From Streptomyces flavidovirens DSM 40150 (lineage in GTDB: Bacteria; Actinomycetota; Actinomycetes; Streptomycetales; Streptomycetaceae): a DNA stretch of 64,000 nucleotides. The notes under the pieces are model-generated. The model did not search any database, was not told the DNA's origin, and saw nothing but the letters and a program-made list of their open reading frames with translations. Made by a program: the position numbers and the translations under genes. Below, piece after piece: positions 7,277-14,879 of the stretch. Where the stretch lies: positions 369,884-433,883 of the forward strand of contig NZ_AUBE01000004.1 in assembly GCF_000429085.1 (NCBI RefSeq). The letters run 5' to 3'. Within the stretch, counting starts at the first letter, position 1; every line of letters starts with the position of its first letter.

Positions 7277-8377
7277 TCAGCCGCCGAGGCGCTTGACCGC
7301 CGCCGCGACGCGCTCGTCGGTGGCCGTGAACGCCACCCGTACGAAACGGTCTCCCGCGGGCCCGTAGAAGTCGCCCGGAGCCACCAGGATCCCCAGCCCG
7401 GCCAGGTGGGCCACCGTCTCCCAGCACGGCTGGTCGCGCGTCACCCACAGGTACAGGCTCGCCTCGCTGTGCTCGATCCGGAAGCCGTGCGCCTCCAGCG
7501 CGCCGCGCAGCGCCGCCCGCCGGGCCGCGTACCGCTCGCGCTGCTCGGCCACGTGCGTGTCGTCGCCGAGCGCCGCGACCGTCGCCGCCTGGACCGGCGC
7601 CGGGGTCATCATGCCGCCGTGCTTGCGGATCTCCAGCAGGTCGCCGAGCACGCCCGCGTCACCCGCCAGGAACGCGGCGCGGTAGCCGGCCAGGTTGGAG
7701 CGCTTGGAGAGCGAGTGGACGGCGACGATGCCCTCGTACGTACCACCGCACACATCGGGGTGCAGTACGGAAACGGGCTCGGCCTCCCAGCCCAGCTCCA
7801 GGTAGCACTCGTCGCTGAAGACCAGCACCCCGTGCTCGCGCGCCCACGCCACGATCCGGATCAGCTCGTCCTTGGCCAGGACGCGGCCCGTGGGGTTGGA
7901 GGGTGAGTTGAGCCAGAGCAGCTTGACGCGGGCGGGGTCGAGGTCCGCGACCGGATCGTTGTACGCGACCGGCTCGGCCCGCGCCAGCCGTGCGCCCACC
8001 TCGTACGTCGGATACGCGAGCCGGGGGTACGCCACCTGGTCCCCGGGGCCCAGACCCAGCTGCGTCGGCAGCCAGGCCACCAGCTCCTTCGAGCCGACCA
8101 CCGGCAGGACGTTGGCGTGCGCCACACCGCGCGCCCCGAGGCGCCGCCCGGCCCACCCCGTGAGCGCGTCCCGCAGCTCGACCGTGCCCCACACCGTCGG
8201 ATAGCCGGGAGAGTCCGCCGCCGCCACGAGGGCCCGCTGGATCAGCTCGGGAACCGGGTCGACGGGCGTGCCGACGGACAGGTCCACGATGCCGTCCGGA
8301 TGGGCGGCCGCCGTCGCCTTGTACGGCTCCAGCTTGTCCCAGGGGAAGGTGGGCAGGCGGTCAGTGACTGCGGACAC
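7277..8377 (-). CDS. dapC: Succinyldiaminopimelate transaminase
   Basis: This class I/II PLP aminotransferase makes N-succinyl-LL-DAP from N-succinyl-2-amino-6-ketopimelate. Its 366 residues follow the actinobacterial DapC pattern: DLSVGTPVDPVP near the N-terminus, VVGSKELVAWLPTQLGLG, LWLNSPSNPTGR (Asn contacting PLP), FSDECYLELGW and SLSKRSNLAGYR carrying the Schiff-base Lys. The start is a GTG at 8375-8377; the upstream sequence has only a weak ribosome site. fdxA lies 100 bp upstream on the same strand, with a 13-bp hairpin between them, so dapC may be read through from the fdxA promoter at reduced level. dapE nearby completes the succinylase branch. Confidence 0.9.
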   Translation of the reverse strand: MSAVTDRLPTFPWDKLEPYKATAAAHPDGIVDLSVGTPVDPVPELIQRALVAAADSPGYPTVWGTVELRDALTGWAGRRLGARGVAHANVLPVVGSKELVAWLPTQLGLGPGDQVAYPRLAYPTYEVGARLARAEPVAYNDPVADLDPARVKLLWLNSPSNPTGRVLAKDELIRIVAWAREHGVLVFSDECYLELGWEAEPVSVLHPDVCGGTYEGIVAVHSLSKRSNLAGYRAAFLAGDAGVLGDLLEIRKHGGMMTPAPVQAATVAALGDDTHVAEQRERYAARRAALRGALEAHGFRIEHSEASLYLWVTRDQPCWETVAHLAGLGILVAPGDFYGPAGDRFVRVAFTATDERVAAAVKRLGG

Positions 8378-8420
8378 GGTGGATCGCTTTCTGGTGCTCG
8401 TACGGGCTTCGGATACGCCT

Positions 8421-8454
8421 CGGTCCCGTACGGCGAGCAGGCCGTACGGGACCG
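8421..8454 (-). terminator. Hairpin between fdxA and dapC
   Basis: A perfect 13-bp inverted repeat (8421-8433 with 8442-8454) with an 8-nt loop sits 24 nt after the fdxA stop and 44 nt before the dapC start. It is either the fdxA terminator or an attenuator setting the fdxA:dapC ratio. Confidence 0.65.
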
Positions 8455-8477
8455 GGGCGGCGCACTTGCCTCGCCGC

Positions 8478-8798
8478 TTACTGGTTCTGCGGCGGGAGCG
8501 CTGCGATGAAGGGGTGGTCGCGCTCGATCAGGCCGAGCTTGGAAGCACCACCGGGCGAGCCGAGCTCGTCGAAGAACTCGACGTTCGCCTTGTAGTAGTC
8601 CTTCCACTCCTCGGGGGTGTCGTCCTCGTAGAAGATGGCCTCGACCGGGCAGACCGGCTCACAGGCACCACAGTCGACGCATTCGTCCGGGTGGATGTAC
8701 AAGGACCGGGAGCCCTCGTAGATGCAGTCGACCGGGCACTCCTCGATGCACGCCTTGTCCTTGACGTCGACACAAGGCTGCGCGATGACGTAGGTCAC
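8478..8798 (-). CDS. fdxA: 7Fe ferredoxin
   Basis: This 106-residue soluble electron carrier has one [3Fe-4S] and one [4Fe-4S] cluster. The cysteine spacing matches the Azotobacter FdI type shifted by one residue: Cys9, Cys17 and Cys50 for the 3Fe cluster, Cys21, Cys40, Cys43 and Cys46 for the 4Fe cluster, with Cys25 as the extra free cysteine. The acidic C-terminal half (FYEDDTPEEWKDYY) is typical of long-chain actinobacterial ferredoxins. The GTG start follows GAGGAGGAACGACAGC. It is divergent from the GNAT gene and upstream of dapC. It probably feeds electrons to P450s or other redox enzymes; its partner is not in the window. Confidence 0.95.
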   Translation of the reverse strand: MTYVIAQPCVDVKDKACIEECPVDCIYEGSRSLYIHPDECVDCGACEPVCPVEAIFYEDDTPEEWKDYYKANVEFFDELGSPGGASKLGLIERDHPFIAALPPQNQ

Positions 8799-8939
8799 GC
8801 TGTCGTTCCTCCTCGATAGGGCGCGGCGGGCCGATCTGCGGCTCCGTCCACGTGGCGCGCGGGAGCGCGGCGTCGTCGATGCCCGCCTCTAGTATCTCCG
8901 TTCCCGGGCACGATCCGAACAGGAGGGGCGGACAGAGCT

Positions 8940-9965
8940 GTGGAATTCACTACCGGCGGACGACTTGAGGTCCGTATTTCGCCTGATGACGTGGGCAAAC
9001 GTGTATCAGTCAGGCGCCTCGACGAAGCCGGAGCGCCGGGGGCGAAGTTCGCTGACACGGTCGGTGTTCTCACATCCTGGGACAGCGGTGTGCTGACGAT
9101 CACACGGCGCGACGGCGAGTCCGTCCGTATCGCGGAGTCGTCCCTGGTCGCGGGCAAGGTCGTGCCGGCCGCCCCGGCCCGGCGGCGCGGCCCCGCGGCG
9201 ACCTTCGAGGAGCTCGCGCGGGTCTGCGCGCGGGCCTGGCAGCCGGTCGAGAGCGAGCCGCTCGGCGAGTGGCTGCTGCGCGCCGCCGGCGGCTTCACCC
9301 GGCGCGCCAACTCGGCGTTGCCGCTCGGTGATCCCGGCATGCCGGTCGGCGCGGCGCTGGAGCGGGTACGGGAGTGGTACGCCGCCCGGGGGCTTCCCGC
9401 GTACGTCCAGGTCGCCACCGGCGCCGAGGGCACGCAGGAGCTTCTCGCCGCCGAGCTGGAGCGGTGCGGGTGGTTCCGCGAGGTCACCGCGCAGGTACGG
9501 ATCGCCGCGCTCGCCCCGATCGGCGATCTGGACGCGGACGTCTCACGGGTCCGGATCGTCCGGGCGTGCGACGCGGGCTGGCTCGCGCGGTACCAGCGGT
9601 TCGAGGAGCCGGGGCCGCACGTGACGAAGGTGCTGGCGAGCGGCCCCTCGGTGTGGTTCGCCTCCGTCCCCGGCGGCGGGGAGGTGCCCGCCGCCGGGGA
9701 CGGAGGCGGGGAGGTGCCCGCCGCGATCGGGCGGTGCGTCGTCGACGGGCGGTGGGCCGGGTTCATGGCGGTCGAGGTCGACCCGGCGTACCGGCGGCAG
9801 GGGCTCGCCAGTGCGGTGATGACGGCGCTGGCCCGGCAGGCGCTGGACGAGGGCGCTTCGGCCGCGTGGCTCCAGGTCGAGGACGACAACGACGGTGCGC
9901 GGGCGCTGTACGACGGCATGGGCTTCGCCACCCATCACAGCTACCACCACTTCCGACCGGCCTAG
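8940..9965 (+). CDS. GNAT N-acetyltransferase with N-terminal SH3-like domain
   Basis: The 341-residue protein has two parts. Residues 1-75 form a beta-rich domain (GKRVSVRRLDEAG, GVLTSWDSGVLTITRRDG) resembling a small SH3-like module. Residues about 90-341 are a GNAT acetyltransferase region ending in VEVDPAYRRQGLASAV, which contains the acetyl-CoA pyrophosphate loop, then ALYDGMGF and HHSYHHF. It should transfer an acetyl group from acetyl-CoA to an unknown amine. The GTG start follows AGGAGGGG. A 30-nt in-frame duplication encodes GGGEVPAA twice in a loop. SirB1-like gene 9982 follows 16 nt later, so they form an operon. Confidence 0.85.
   Translation: MEFTTGGRLEVRISPDDVGKRVSVRRLDEAGAPGAKFADTVGVLTSWDSGVLTITRRDGESVRIAESSLVAGKVVPAAPARRRGPAATFEELARVCARAWQPVESEPLGEWLLRAAGGFTRRANSALPLGDPGMPVGAALERVREWYAARGLPAYVQVATGAEGTQELLAAELERCGWFREVTAQVRIAALAPIGDLDADVSRVRIVRACDAGWLARYQRFEEPGPHVTKVLASGPSVWFASVPGGGEVPAAGDGGGEVPAAIGRCVVDGRWAGFMAVEVDPAYRRQGLASAVMTALARQALDEGASAAWLQVEDDNDGARALYDGMGFATHHSYHHFRPA
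9675..9724 (+). repeat. 30-nt period in-frame duplication in GNAT gene
   Basis: The 20-base sequence at 9675-9694 recurs exactly at 9705-9724. The 30-nt period keeps the frame and duplicates GGGEVPAA in a surface loop. Confidence 0.85.
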
Positions 9966-9981
9966 GCGGTACGAAACACGT

Positions 9982-10815
9982 ATGCGACGACCCACCGAGT
10001 CCGAACGACGCCGGCGCTTCGCCGAGGAAGCCCGCTCGGAGCGGCCCGACCTCGCGCTGCTGTGCCTGCTGGTGGGCGCGGAGGCGGATGCCTCGCTGGA
10101 CGAGGCCGGGATGGACGCGGCCGAGATCGAACTCGACCGGCTGGCCGGTCTGCTGCCGTTTCGCCCCGGCGGGGCGCGGGGGTGGGCGTCCGCCGTGTCC
10201 GAGCTGCTGGGGGAGCGGTGCGGGTTCGGGGGGACGCCGGGGGACTACCAGCGGCTGGAGTCCTCGCTGCTGCACGAGGTGCTGCGGCGGCGGCGCGGGC
10301 TGCCGATCCTGTTGTCGGTGGTGTGGATCGAGGTGGCGCGGCGGGCGGGGGCGCCGGTGTACGGGGTCGCTCTGCCGGGGCACTTCGTCGTGGGCTTCGG
10401 CGGCCGGGACGAACAGGTGCTGGTCGACCCGTTCGACGGGGGGCGGCTGCTGACGGGGGCTGACGCGGAGCTGCTGGTGGCGGGGGCGACGGGGGAACCG
10501 CTCGACCCCTCGATGCTGGTGCCGGCGGATCCGCTGGAGATCGTGCTGCGGATCCTGAACAACATCCGGGCGTGGGCGGCGGCCCGCCCGGAGCGTACGG
10601 ATGTCCAGCTGTGGGCGGTGGAGCTGTCCCTGCTGCTGCCGTCGCACGCGGCGCGGCTGAGGTTCGAGCGGGCGCAACTGCTGGTGCAGCGGGGGGATTT
10701 TCTGGGCGGGGCGGCGGAGATGGAGGCGTACGCGGACGTGGTGGCGGCGGTGGACCCCACGTCGGCGGAGGCGATCCGCCAGCGGGCGGGGGCGGCTCGG
10801 GCCCGGCTGAACTGA
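9982..10815 (+). CDS. SirB1/transglutaminase-like family protein
   Basis: This 277-residue protein carries the SirB1 N-terminal (transglutaminase-like) domain: LESSLLHEVLRRRRGLPILLS near residues 90-110, then GVALPGHFVVGFG and DPFDGG. The C-terminal part is helical (LRFERAQLLVQRGDFLGGAAEM) and resembles a TPR pair, as in many SirB1 proteins. The catalytic triad of true transglutaminases is incomplete: the usual Cys position is not obvious, so enzymatic activity is uncertain. The start ATG at 9982 has a poor ribosome site, but an upstream ATG at 9895 would overlap the GNAT gene deeply. Co-transcription with the GNAT gene is likely. Confidence 0.78.
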   Translation: MRRPTESERRRRFAEEARSERPDLALLCLLVGAEADASLDEAGMDAAEIELDRLAGLLPFRPGGARGWASAVSELLGERCGFGGTPGDYQRLESSLLHEVLRRRRGLPILLSVVWIEVARRAGAPVYGVALPGHFVVGFGGRDEQVLVDPFDGGRLLTGADAELLVAGATGEPLDPSMLVPADPLEIVLRILNNIRAWAAARPERTDVQLWAVELSLLLPSHAARLRFERAQLLVQRGDFLGGAAEMEAYADVVAAVDPTSAEAIRQRAGAARARLN

Positions 10816-10862
10816 GGCCCTGGGGGGCTGCGGCTCTGGGTGGGCTGAGGTCCTGGGTAGGC
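10813..10862 (+). repeat. Degenerate 17-nt tandem repeat at a stop codon
   Basis: Three degenerate copies (10813-10828, 10829-10845, 10846-10862) of a TGAGGYCCTGGGTRGGC-like unit begin exactly at the TGA stop of the SirB1-like gene. Confidence 0.7.
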
Positions 10863-11154
10863 TGCGCTGACCGGTTTCTGGTGCCGGGGGCGGGCCGCTC
10901 CGGGGGCGGCATTCGGGACTGCATGATTTAGCCGCGGATCGGCGTTCTTTGTACGACGCCCACTCCCTGCGCACAAATCACGCTTTACGTCCCGAACACC
11001 GCCCCCTGCGCGACCCGCCCCCTCCGGACGGTGGGGAGGTGCGGGTAGTGACATGCGGGTGGGGACGTGCCGGGGGGACGTGCGGGGCACCCGCCCCCTC
11101 CCGCCGGTGGGAACGTGCGGGGGGGCGGGGCGCGTCGCGGGGGGCGGGAATCTC
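10816..11154. other. Intergenic region between convergent genes, G-rich
   Basis: The 339 bases separate the SirB1-like and PG_binding_4 genes. They start with a 17-nt tandem repeat and end in a very G-rich stretch (11031-11120) where variants of GTGGGGACGTGC recur at least four times. No protein-coding signal, RNA gene or strong palindrome was recognised. Confidence 0.5.
11057..11087 (+). other. Potential G-quadruplex motif
   Basis: Four G runs (11057-11059, 11061-11064, 11072-11077, 11084-11087) are separated by loops of 1, 7 and 6 nt, satisfying the G3+N1-7 rule on the + strand. It lies downstream of the convergent gene ends. Confidence 0.45.
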
Positions 11155-13101
11155 TTAGCTCGGGTTGAGGCTGATCTCCTGTACTCGCTCCGCCGGGGTC
11201 TTGCCCAGGAGGGCCGTGCGCATGGCGAAGGCCACGTCGTCCGCGGTGACCGGGTGCTTCTTGCCGTCGCCCTTGGTGATCTGGACGCCGTCGAACACGC
11301 CCTCCAGCAGTTGCTCGATCGCCGGCTTGTTGTAGACGTCCACCAGACGGCCGTCGATCGGCTTCATGGAGAGGATCTTCGGCAGGGATCTCGCCGGGCC
11401 GAACTGGATCTGCTTGCCGCCGGCCTTGATCGTGATCAGGCCGGACATCGCGGGCTGCGCGAATTCCTTCATGGCCCGGTCGAGTTCGGCCTTGTCGATC
11501 GTCGGGGCCTTCGTGATGACGGGCAGCTCCACCGTGTTCGGCTTGCCGGTCTCCACCTGGGCGCGGTAGGCGTCCCTGACCCGGACCATTGAGCGGGCGA
11601 CGTCGAGCTGCTTGCCCGCCTTCCCCGGTACGGCGATCGCCTTGCCCGGTACGAACTTGATCGTGCCCTCGCTGGCCGTGCCCGAGGTGCCCGCCAGGTC
11701 GGCGAGTGCGACGCTCAGCTTCTCCTCGTCGACCGGGATCACCGGCTGGGCGACGCGCTCGCCGCCGAAGAGGGAGCCGATCACGGAGACGGGGTTGTAG
11801 TCGCTGCCCGCGGCGCCGCGCACGGTTTCCTGGCTGTCCAGGGTGAGGCCCGCGTTGGACGGCGGGAGCTTCGTCTGCTTGCCGTCGACGGTGAGCTGAA
11901 GCGGGGTGGCGGCGCGCTTGCCGAGGGCGGCTTCAAGCTTGCCGACCGCTTCCTCCTTCGTGCCGCCGCCGATGTCGACGCCGAGGACAGTGGTGCCCTT
12001 CGGTACGTCGGAGTGGTTCATCAGGAGACCCGCGCCGTACGCCACACCGGCCACGGCCACACCGCCCACGGCCAGCAGGACCAGCTTCGAGCGGCCCTTC
12101 TTGGCGGGGGCGGTAGGGGAAGGGGGCGGTGTGGTGCGCGCGGGCGCTTCCGGGCCCGCCGGGGCGCCGGACAGGTTGGGCCCCAGGTCCGGGACGAAAC
12201 GGGCGTCGGCCTGCGGCGGGGCGAACGGCGAGTGCCGGTCGGGCGGCTGGACCACGGGGATGCCACTGGTCAGCGTGTCACCGGAGACATTGCCGCCCGC
12301 CGGGGTGCCGGGGGCCGGGCTCTGGGGCGTCAGCACGGCGGTGTCGTCGCTCATGCGCGGCGGGCCCGGAACCGAGCCAGTGGCCGCACCCGGCGGACGT
12401 ACACCCGCTGAGGGGCCGGAAGAGGAACCGGGGCTGGGGAACGGGCCGCCGATGCTCGGACCGGGGAACGTCGCACTGCCGGTGGCCGGACCGGCGGTCG
12501 GGCCCGAGGGGCCCACGGGGCCGACCGGACCGGGCCCGCCCGCGCCGGGGCTGCGGCGCGGCAGGGGCGCGGTGGCCCCCTGGCGCTGCGGCTCTTCCGG
12601 CGTGAAGTACGGGAGGTCGGGGCGCTGCCCGCTGCCCGGCGCCGGGTCGGGCGCGGCGGCGGACGGCGGGGGTCCGGCCGACGACTTGCGCGGCGCGAAC
12701 CAGTCGCTGGCCGGCGGCTTGTCCTCGCCGGAGCCGTAGCCCGGTTCGTCCGGCAGTGCCGGCGCCCCGGTGTCCCGTGACGGCTCGGGCGGGCGCGGCG
12801 TACTGCCCGTGCGCTCGCCGTTCGCGGGCGAGGACGGCGGCTCCACGTCACCCATGGGCGTACGCATGACGACCGGCGGGATCGGCCGCGACCCGGGGAT
12901 GTTGATCCGGATGCGGGTGGTCAGCGTGGTCTCGGTTCTGGGCTCGTCCGGTTCCGCCTGTCCGGCGCCCTCGGCGCCGCCGTCCTGCCCGGCGTGCGAC
13001 GACGGATACTGGCGGGATCCGTACGGCGGCGTACCCGAGGGGTACGCGGCTCCGCCACGCCCCTGGGGGCCGGACGACGAACTGTCAGTTTCACGACTCA
13101 A
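11155..13101 (-). CDS. Membrane-anchored protein with PG_binding_4 domain
   Basis: This 648-residue protein has three parts. Residues 1-330 are an intrinsically disordered cytoplasmic region rich in Pro, Gly, Ser and Ala. One membrane helix follows at about 336-358 (KLVLLAVGGVAVAGVAYGAGLL). The extracellular part contains a PG_binding_4 domain (TTVLGVDIGGGTKEEAVGKLEAAL and later repeats with GLTLDSQETV). This is the domain found N-terminal to VanW in YoaR-like proteins and thought to bind peptidoglycan; a VanW domain itself is absent. The start is TTG at 13099-13101, nine bases after GGGAG. It probably links the cell wall to cytoplasmic partners. Role inferred. Confidence 0.78.
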   Translation of the reverse strand: MSRETDSSSSGPQGRGGAAYPSGTPPYGSRQYPSSHAGQDGGAEGAGQAEPDEPRTETTLTTRIRINIPGSRPIPPVVMRTPMGDVEPPSSPANGERTGSTPRPPEPSRDTGAPALPDEPGYGSGEDKPPASDWFAPRKSSAGPPPSAAAPDPAPGSGQRPDLPYFTPEEPQRQGATAPLPRRSPGAGGPGPVGPVGPSGPTAGPATGSATFPGPSIGGPFPSPGSSSGPSAGVRPPGAATGSVPGPPRMSDDTAVLTPQSPAPGTPAGGNVSGDTLTSGIPVVQPPDRHSPFAPPQADARFVPDLGPNLSGAPAGPEAPARTTPPPSPTAPAKKGRSKLVLLAVGGVAVAGVAYGAGLLMNHSDVPKGTTVLGVDIGGGTKEEAVGKLEAALGKRAATPLQLTVDGKQTKLPPSNAGLTLDSQETVRGAAGSDYNPVSVIGSLFGGERVAQPVIPVDEEKLSVALADLAGTSGTASEGTIKFVPGKAIAVPGKAGKQLDVARSMVRVRDAYRAQVETGKPNTVELPVITKAPTIDKAELDRAMKEFAQPAMSGLITIKAGGKQIQFGPARSLPKILSMKPIDGRLVDVYNKPAIEQLLEGVFDGVQITKGDGKKHPVTADDVAFAMRTALLGKTPAERVQEISLNPS

Positions 13102-13268
13102 GGCAGGTTCTCCCGGTTAGCTCCGCTCGCCCGCTCTTACCTGGTACTGCGGGCGGCTCGGCGGCGCGCACCACCATACTGGCCGCCGCCGACGGGCGCC
13201 CCGCACCCTTGGCAGCGGGTTTCCGACGGCTGTGCGGGCGCGGTTGGTTCACGGACTCAAGTGGCACG

Positions 13269-13643
13269 TCATTTGCCAAGTCGGGCGCCCGGCGGGCCCT
13301 GTGGCGGCAATTGCACCATCGTGGCGCAGATCACAGCGATGGCCATCCCGCCCAGCATGTAGGCGTACGACACGGAGTCGCCGCCGATGAGCAGGTCACC
13401 CTCGGGGCGGCTGACGGTCAGCAGGACGATGGCCACGAGCCATCCCGCGGCGGACGCGCCGACGCCGGACCTGGTGCCGGTGGCGTACATACCGCCGTAG
13501 AAGAGGCCTGTCGTGGCGAGCAGCGCCAGCAGCAGGCCGCCGGGGAACCACGCCGTGTGGACGAGGACGCCCGCCGCGCCGACGACCGCGCCCAGCAGGA
13601 CGAGGAAGACGTAGGCGCCGATGCGGGCCGGGGTCGGGGTCAT
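13269..13643 (-). CDS. DUF6113-like integral membrane protein
   Basis: The 124-residue protein is almost wholly hydrophobic, with about four predicted membrane helices ([63 protein letters not shown]). It resembles the DUF6113 family of small Streptomyces membrane proteins. The start codon overlaps the mshB stop by four bases (ATGA), so it is the second gene of an mshB operon. That coupling is a hint of a link to mycothiol or to envelope stress, but no motif indicates transport or catalysis. The C-terminus ([12 protein letters not shown]) is a short cytoplasmic tail. Function unknown. Confidence 0.78.
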   Translation of the reverse strand: MTPTPARIGAYVFLVLLGAVVGAAGVLVHTAWFPGGLLLALLATTGLFYGGMYATGTRSGVGASAAGWLVAIVLLTVSRPEGDLLIGGDSVSYAYMLGGMAIAVICATMVQLPPQGPPGARLGK

Positions 13644-14527
13644 GGCGTCACTCCCGCGAAGAGGTCGGTTTCGCGGCTGCCGGCGGCGCGTTCGCCTCGT
13701 ACCAACTCGTAGTACTCCGTGGTCAGGACGGGCTGCCCGAGGTTGTTGGAGAGGGCGAAGAAGTCGCCCTCCACCGCGATCTGGGTGGCGTGGGCGCGCA
13801 TCGCGGCGGTCTTGGCGGCGGCGTACGCCGTGCCGTCGATCTCGGTGGTGATCACCGCGTCGTCGACCACTCCGGGGATGTCGTCCACGGCCCCGGTTGC
13901 GGGGAAGCTCACGCGGGCCGCGCGCAGGCGGGCGAAGCCGTCTTCGGCGTAGCCGCGCGGTACCCGGTTCCAGTAGATCTTGGCGATGGTGTGGGGCGCG
14001 CCGAGGTCCTCGCGGAAGCTTGCGTCGGCCGCGAGGTCGGCGGCGCGCATGGCGACGCGGTGGGCCTGGATGTGGTCGGGGTGGCCGTAGCCCCCGTCCG
14101 GGTCGTAGGTGATGAGGACCTGCGGGCGTACGGAACGGATCACCTCGACCAGGTACGCCGCGGCCTCGTCCACCGGCGCGGCCCAGAAGGCGCCTTCGCG
14201 GTGGTTCTGCGGGGCGCCCATCATCCCGGAGTCGCGGAACCGGCCGGGGCCGCCGAGGAAGCGGTGGTCGGTGACCCCGAGCTCCTTCATCGCGGCGGCC
14301 AGTTCGGCGACGCGGTGGGCGCCGAGGGTGTCGTCGCGGTCGGCTGCCAGGTGCGCGAGGGCGGGCGGGATGACCTCGCCCTCCTCGCCGAGGGTGCAGG
14401 TCACCAGGGTGACCCGGGCGCCCTCGGCGGCGTACTTGGCCATGGTGGCGCCGTTGTTGATCGACTCGTCGTCGGGGTGCGCGTGCACCAGAAGCAGACG
14501 ACGGGCTGGGTGGTCCTGGTCCGTCAT
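13640..14527 (-). CDS. mshB: MshB mycothiol biosynthesis deacetylase
   Basis: MshB is a zinc deacetylase that removes acetate from GlcNAc-inositol in mycothiol synthesis, the main low-molecular-weight thiol of actinobacteria. The 295-residue protein has the LmbE-family motif VHAHPDDES (His17, Asp19, Asp20), a [15 protein letters not shown] segment giving the further metal His, and [14 protein letters not shown], which is typical of MshB rather than Mca. The length matches characterised MshB. The ATG at 14525-14527 has no Shine-Dalgarno but a TAGGGT -10 box six bases upstream, predicting a leaderless mRNA. It is followed by a coupled DUF6113-like gene. Confidence 0.93.
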   Translation of the reverse strand: MTDQDHPARRLLLVHAHPDDESINNGATMAKYAAEGARVTLVTCTLGEEGEVIPPALAHLAADRDDTLGAHRVAELAAAMKELGVTDHRFLGGPGRFRDSGMMGAPQNHREGAFWAAPVDEAAAYLVEVIRSVRPQVLITYDPDGGYGHPDHIQAHRVAMRAADLAADASFREDLGAPHTIAKIYWNRVPRGYAEDGFARLRAARVSFPATGAVDDIPGVVDDAVITTEIDGTAYAAAKTAAMRAHATQIAVEGDFFALSNNLGQPVLTTEYYELVRGERAAGSRETDLFAGVTP

Positions 14528-14533
14528 GGGACC

Positions 14534-14539
14534 ACCCTA
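14534..14539 (-). promoter_or_regulatory. -10 element of predicted leaderless mshB promoter
   Basis: TAGGGT (complement of 14534-14539) lies 6 nt before the mshB ATG. It is squeezed between that gene and the stop codon of the upstream 64-residue gene. Confidence 0.55.
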
Positions 14540-14550
14540 CGAGGCGCCGC

Positions 14551-14745
14551 TCAGAACTTGATGCCCCCGATCATCCCGGCCACGTTCGTGGTCAGTTCGT
14601 TGATCGTGGGTGCGATGGAGGAGCTGGCGAGGTAGAAGCCGAGCAACACGCAAACCGCCGCGTGTCCGGCTTTGAGACCCGATTTCCGGACCATCAGGAT
14701 GACGATGATCGCCAACAGCACTACCGCCGAAATCGAGAGTGCCAC
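14551..14745 (-). CDS. Small two-helix membrane protein
   Basis: This 64-residue protein has two hydrophobic segments, LSISAVVLLAIIVILMV and AAVCVLLGFYLASS, joined by a basic loop (RKSGLKAGH), and ends in NELTTNVAGMIGGIKF. The GTG start at 14743-14745 has a strong Shine-Dalgarno (GGAGGTGA), which argues it is a real gene. Similar short proteins occur widely in Streptomyces but I cannot name a family with a known role. It is transcribed in the same direction as mshB, 23 bases upstream of it. However, the mshB promoter lies between them, so they may be separate units. Confidence 0.72.
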   Translation of the reverse strand: MALSISAVVLLAIIVILMVRKSGLKAGHAAVCVLLGFYLASSSIAPTINELTTNVAGMIGGIKF

Positions 14746-14821
14746 GGCGGTTCACCTCCACTTAATCGGGTCCAAACGGGCATGCGGACAGTCGCCAGCA
14801 GGTTCATACCCACCAAGCGCT

Positions 14822-14840
14822 ACGGATCATAACTATCCGT
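14822..14840. promoter_or_regulatory. Inverted repeat ACGGAT-N7-ATCCGT in divergent promoter region
   Basis: A 6-bp perfect inverted repeat with a 7-nt AT-rich spacer lies between the divergent 64-residue gene and the S9 peptidase gene. It could be a regulator site or overlap a -10 region. Confidence 0.35.
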
Positions 14841-14879
14841 GCGTACGCATTAATCGGTGCACGGCAGCACGAGGGGCGC

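Noticed and set aside
9895..9981. Longer start for the SirB1-like gene
   Set aside because: The extension would overlap the conserved C-terminus of the GNAT enzyme by about 70 bases and encodes unconserved residues.
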